Shown here: one piece after another, positions 6,369 to 6,640 of the stretch | Layout: each line of letters starts with the position of its first letter | How positions within the stretch are numbered: position 1 is the stretch's first letter | NCBI GenBank assembly: GCA_964351905.1 | Contig: CAYGPG010000050.1 | Location: 1-6,640 of the forward strand | DNA length: 6,640 bases | Source of the DNA: GCA-2708415 sp964351905 | GTDB taxonomy: Bacteria; Pseudomonadota; Alphaproteobacteria; Micavibrionales; Micavibrionaceae | Direction: 5' to 3' | The notes under the pieces: generated by a model | The model's database searches: none | Told to the model about the DNA's origin: nothing | The model's input: the letters and a program-made list of their open reading frames with translations, nothing else | Made by a program: the position numbers and the translations under genes

Positions 6369-6391
6369 CTGCAGAAGAGAGTCTTCTACAG
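6369..6391 (-). repeat. hairpin in the dnaA leader, attenuator-like
   Basis: Ten-base arms with one mismatch (6369-6378 and 6382-6391; core AGAAGA/TCTTCT) around a three-base loop. On the minus strand it is followed after a few bases by T-rich sequence (CTATTTTTGTATTTTTTC). It lies 73-95 bases before the dnaA ATG and could be a leaky terminator or attenuator, or the terminator of a gene beyond the window. Confidence 0.45.
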
Positions 6392-6428
6392 CTATATCTG
6401 TTCATACAACGAAAATTTTAAAAGGTTT

Positions 6429-6471
6429 AAACTTAAATTTTAAGAACGAGCGTTCTTGGTGATTTAAGTTT
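6429..6471. repeat. nested inverted repeat with a GAAC-N4-GTTC core
   Basis: The outer arms AAACTTAAAT (6429-6438) and ATTTAAGTTT (6462-6471) are perfect over 10 bases. The inner arms AAGAACG (6442-6448) and CGTTCTT (6451-6457) are perfect over 7. Their centres differ by half a base, so the whole 43 bases could fold as one hairpin with a small internal loop. The inner core, GAAC-N4-GTTC, has the symmetry of a repressor operator (LexA sites of Gram-positive type, or TetR-family sites). On the plus strand it is followed by TTTTT-type sequence, so a terminator for plus-strand transcription is an alternative. Confidence 0.6.
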
Positions 6472-6482
6472 TTAATCCTCAG

Positions 6483-6498
6483 TTTTGTCATCACAAAA
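6483..6498. repeat. short inverted repeat TTTTGT-N4-ACAAAA
   Basis: Six-base perfect arms with a four-base spacer, upstream of the nested repeat on the dnaA strand. It could be an operator half-site pair or chance in AT-rich DNA. Confidence 0.3.
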
Positions 6499-6526
6499 AA
6501 TGATCCGACGACGATCCTAAAAAAGA

Positions 6527-6556
6527 TCTATGACCAACATTAAAAAATAATGTCAA
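6527..6556 (-). promoter_or_regulatory. possible distal dnaA promoter
   Basis: A perfect TTGACA -35 (minus strand, 6551-6556) is followed after 18 bases by CATAGA (6527-6532), a poor -10. A palindrome, ACATTA-N5-TAATGT (6537-6553), occupies the spacer and overlaps the -35, as an operator would. It lies about 230 bases before the dnaA ATG, so the leader would contain the hairpins described at 6369-6471. Confidence 0.38.
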
Positions 6557-6640
6557 TCGTAACGGGACATCTTCCCCCCAAGTCATGCACAACTTAAATC
6601 AAAATTTGAGAAATAAGTTGTGAACAACAAAGTCGAACAT

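Larger units (their letters stand above)
6297..6640. promoter_or_regulatory. dnaA upstream non-coding region, candidate control region/oriC
   Basis: This AT-rich stretch has no credible gene; all frames contain early stops and no family is recognisable. It holds three 9-mers each one base from TTATNCACA: TTCTCCACA (6306-6314, plus), TCATGCACA (6583-6591, plus) and TTGTTCACA (6619-6627, minus). It also has three GATC sites at 6502, 6513 and 6525, about one helical turn apart, and on the minus strand a GATCTTTTTT stretch (6519-6528) like the start of the E. coli 13-mer. Several inverted repeats complete it. An oriC role is inference: no exact DnaA box is visible, and in alphaproteobacteria oriC may lie elsewhere, for example near hemE. 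Confidence 0.45.

Noticed and set aside
6442..6457. Alphaproteobacterial LexA box
   Set aside because: The known form is the direct repeat GTTC-N7-GTTC; here the halves are inverted with a 4-base spacer, so the standard site is not present.
6599..6640. Short minus-strand frame at the right edge (MFDFVVHNLFLKF)
   Set aside because: Thirteen codons with no ribosome binding site visible; neither it nor the other two edge frames resembles the C-terminus of a known neighbour.
1..6640. tRNA, rRNA, CRISPR array or transposase gene
   Set aside because: No cloverleaf, rRNA-like block, regularly spaced repeat or transposase frame was found on either strand.

Overview
The window is the chromosomal replication-initiation cluster of an alphaproteobacterium. 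Every gene reads on the minus strand, so transcription runs from high to low coordinates: dnaA (4866-6296), dnaN (3582-4697), a GNAT acetyltransferase (3112-3585), a DUF2268-type putative zinc protease (2408-3046), recF (1171-2367), and the first 316 codons of gyrB (949 down to the window's left edge). The RecF, DnaA and GyrB sequences read as alphaproteobacterial; for example, RecF carries a WLTPQMDRLFLEG...RRRFLDKL block. Hand counts of sampled lines give about 49% GC in dnaN, which does not suit the high-GC Rhizobiales/Caulobacterales. A moderate-GC, poorly cultured lineage is more likely, but I cannot name the genus.

Layout. Positions 6297-6640 are a 344-base AT-rich non-coding stretch upstream of dnaA. 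It holds several inverted repeats, three one-mismatch DnaA-box-like 9-mers, three closely spaced GATC sites and a perfect TTGACA -35 element, so it is a candidate dnaA control region and possibly oriC. dnaA ends at a strong Rho-independent terminator (4801-4827), so dnaN probably has its own promoter in the 4698-4800 gap. The usual dnaN-recF adjacency is interrupted by two AT-rich accessory genes: about 30% GC in the acetyltransferase and about 38% in the DUF2268 gene. They look like an acquired islet. The acetyltransferase starts with TTG overlapping the dnaN stop. The DUF2268 gene has its own consensus-like promoter placed so that its mRNA would be leaderless.

recF is the most unusual gene. 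It is intact, but a 62-base GC-rich double palindrome is inserted in frame just after the N-terminal part of the ATPase head and adds about 21 residues rich in Pro and Gly. A different imperfect palindromic repeat follows recF (1083-1160), and a degenerate 9-base-periodic repeat precedes it (2382-2408). recF is thus flanked and interrupted by three unrelated dispersed-repeat-like sequences.

Functionally, DnaA opens the origin and controls initiation, DnaN is the polymerase sliding clamp, RecF loads RecA at stalled forks and gaps, and GyrB powers negative supercoiling. The two inserted genes have no evident role in replication.
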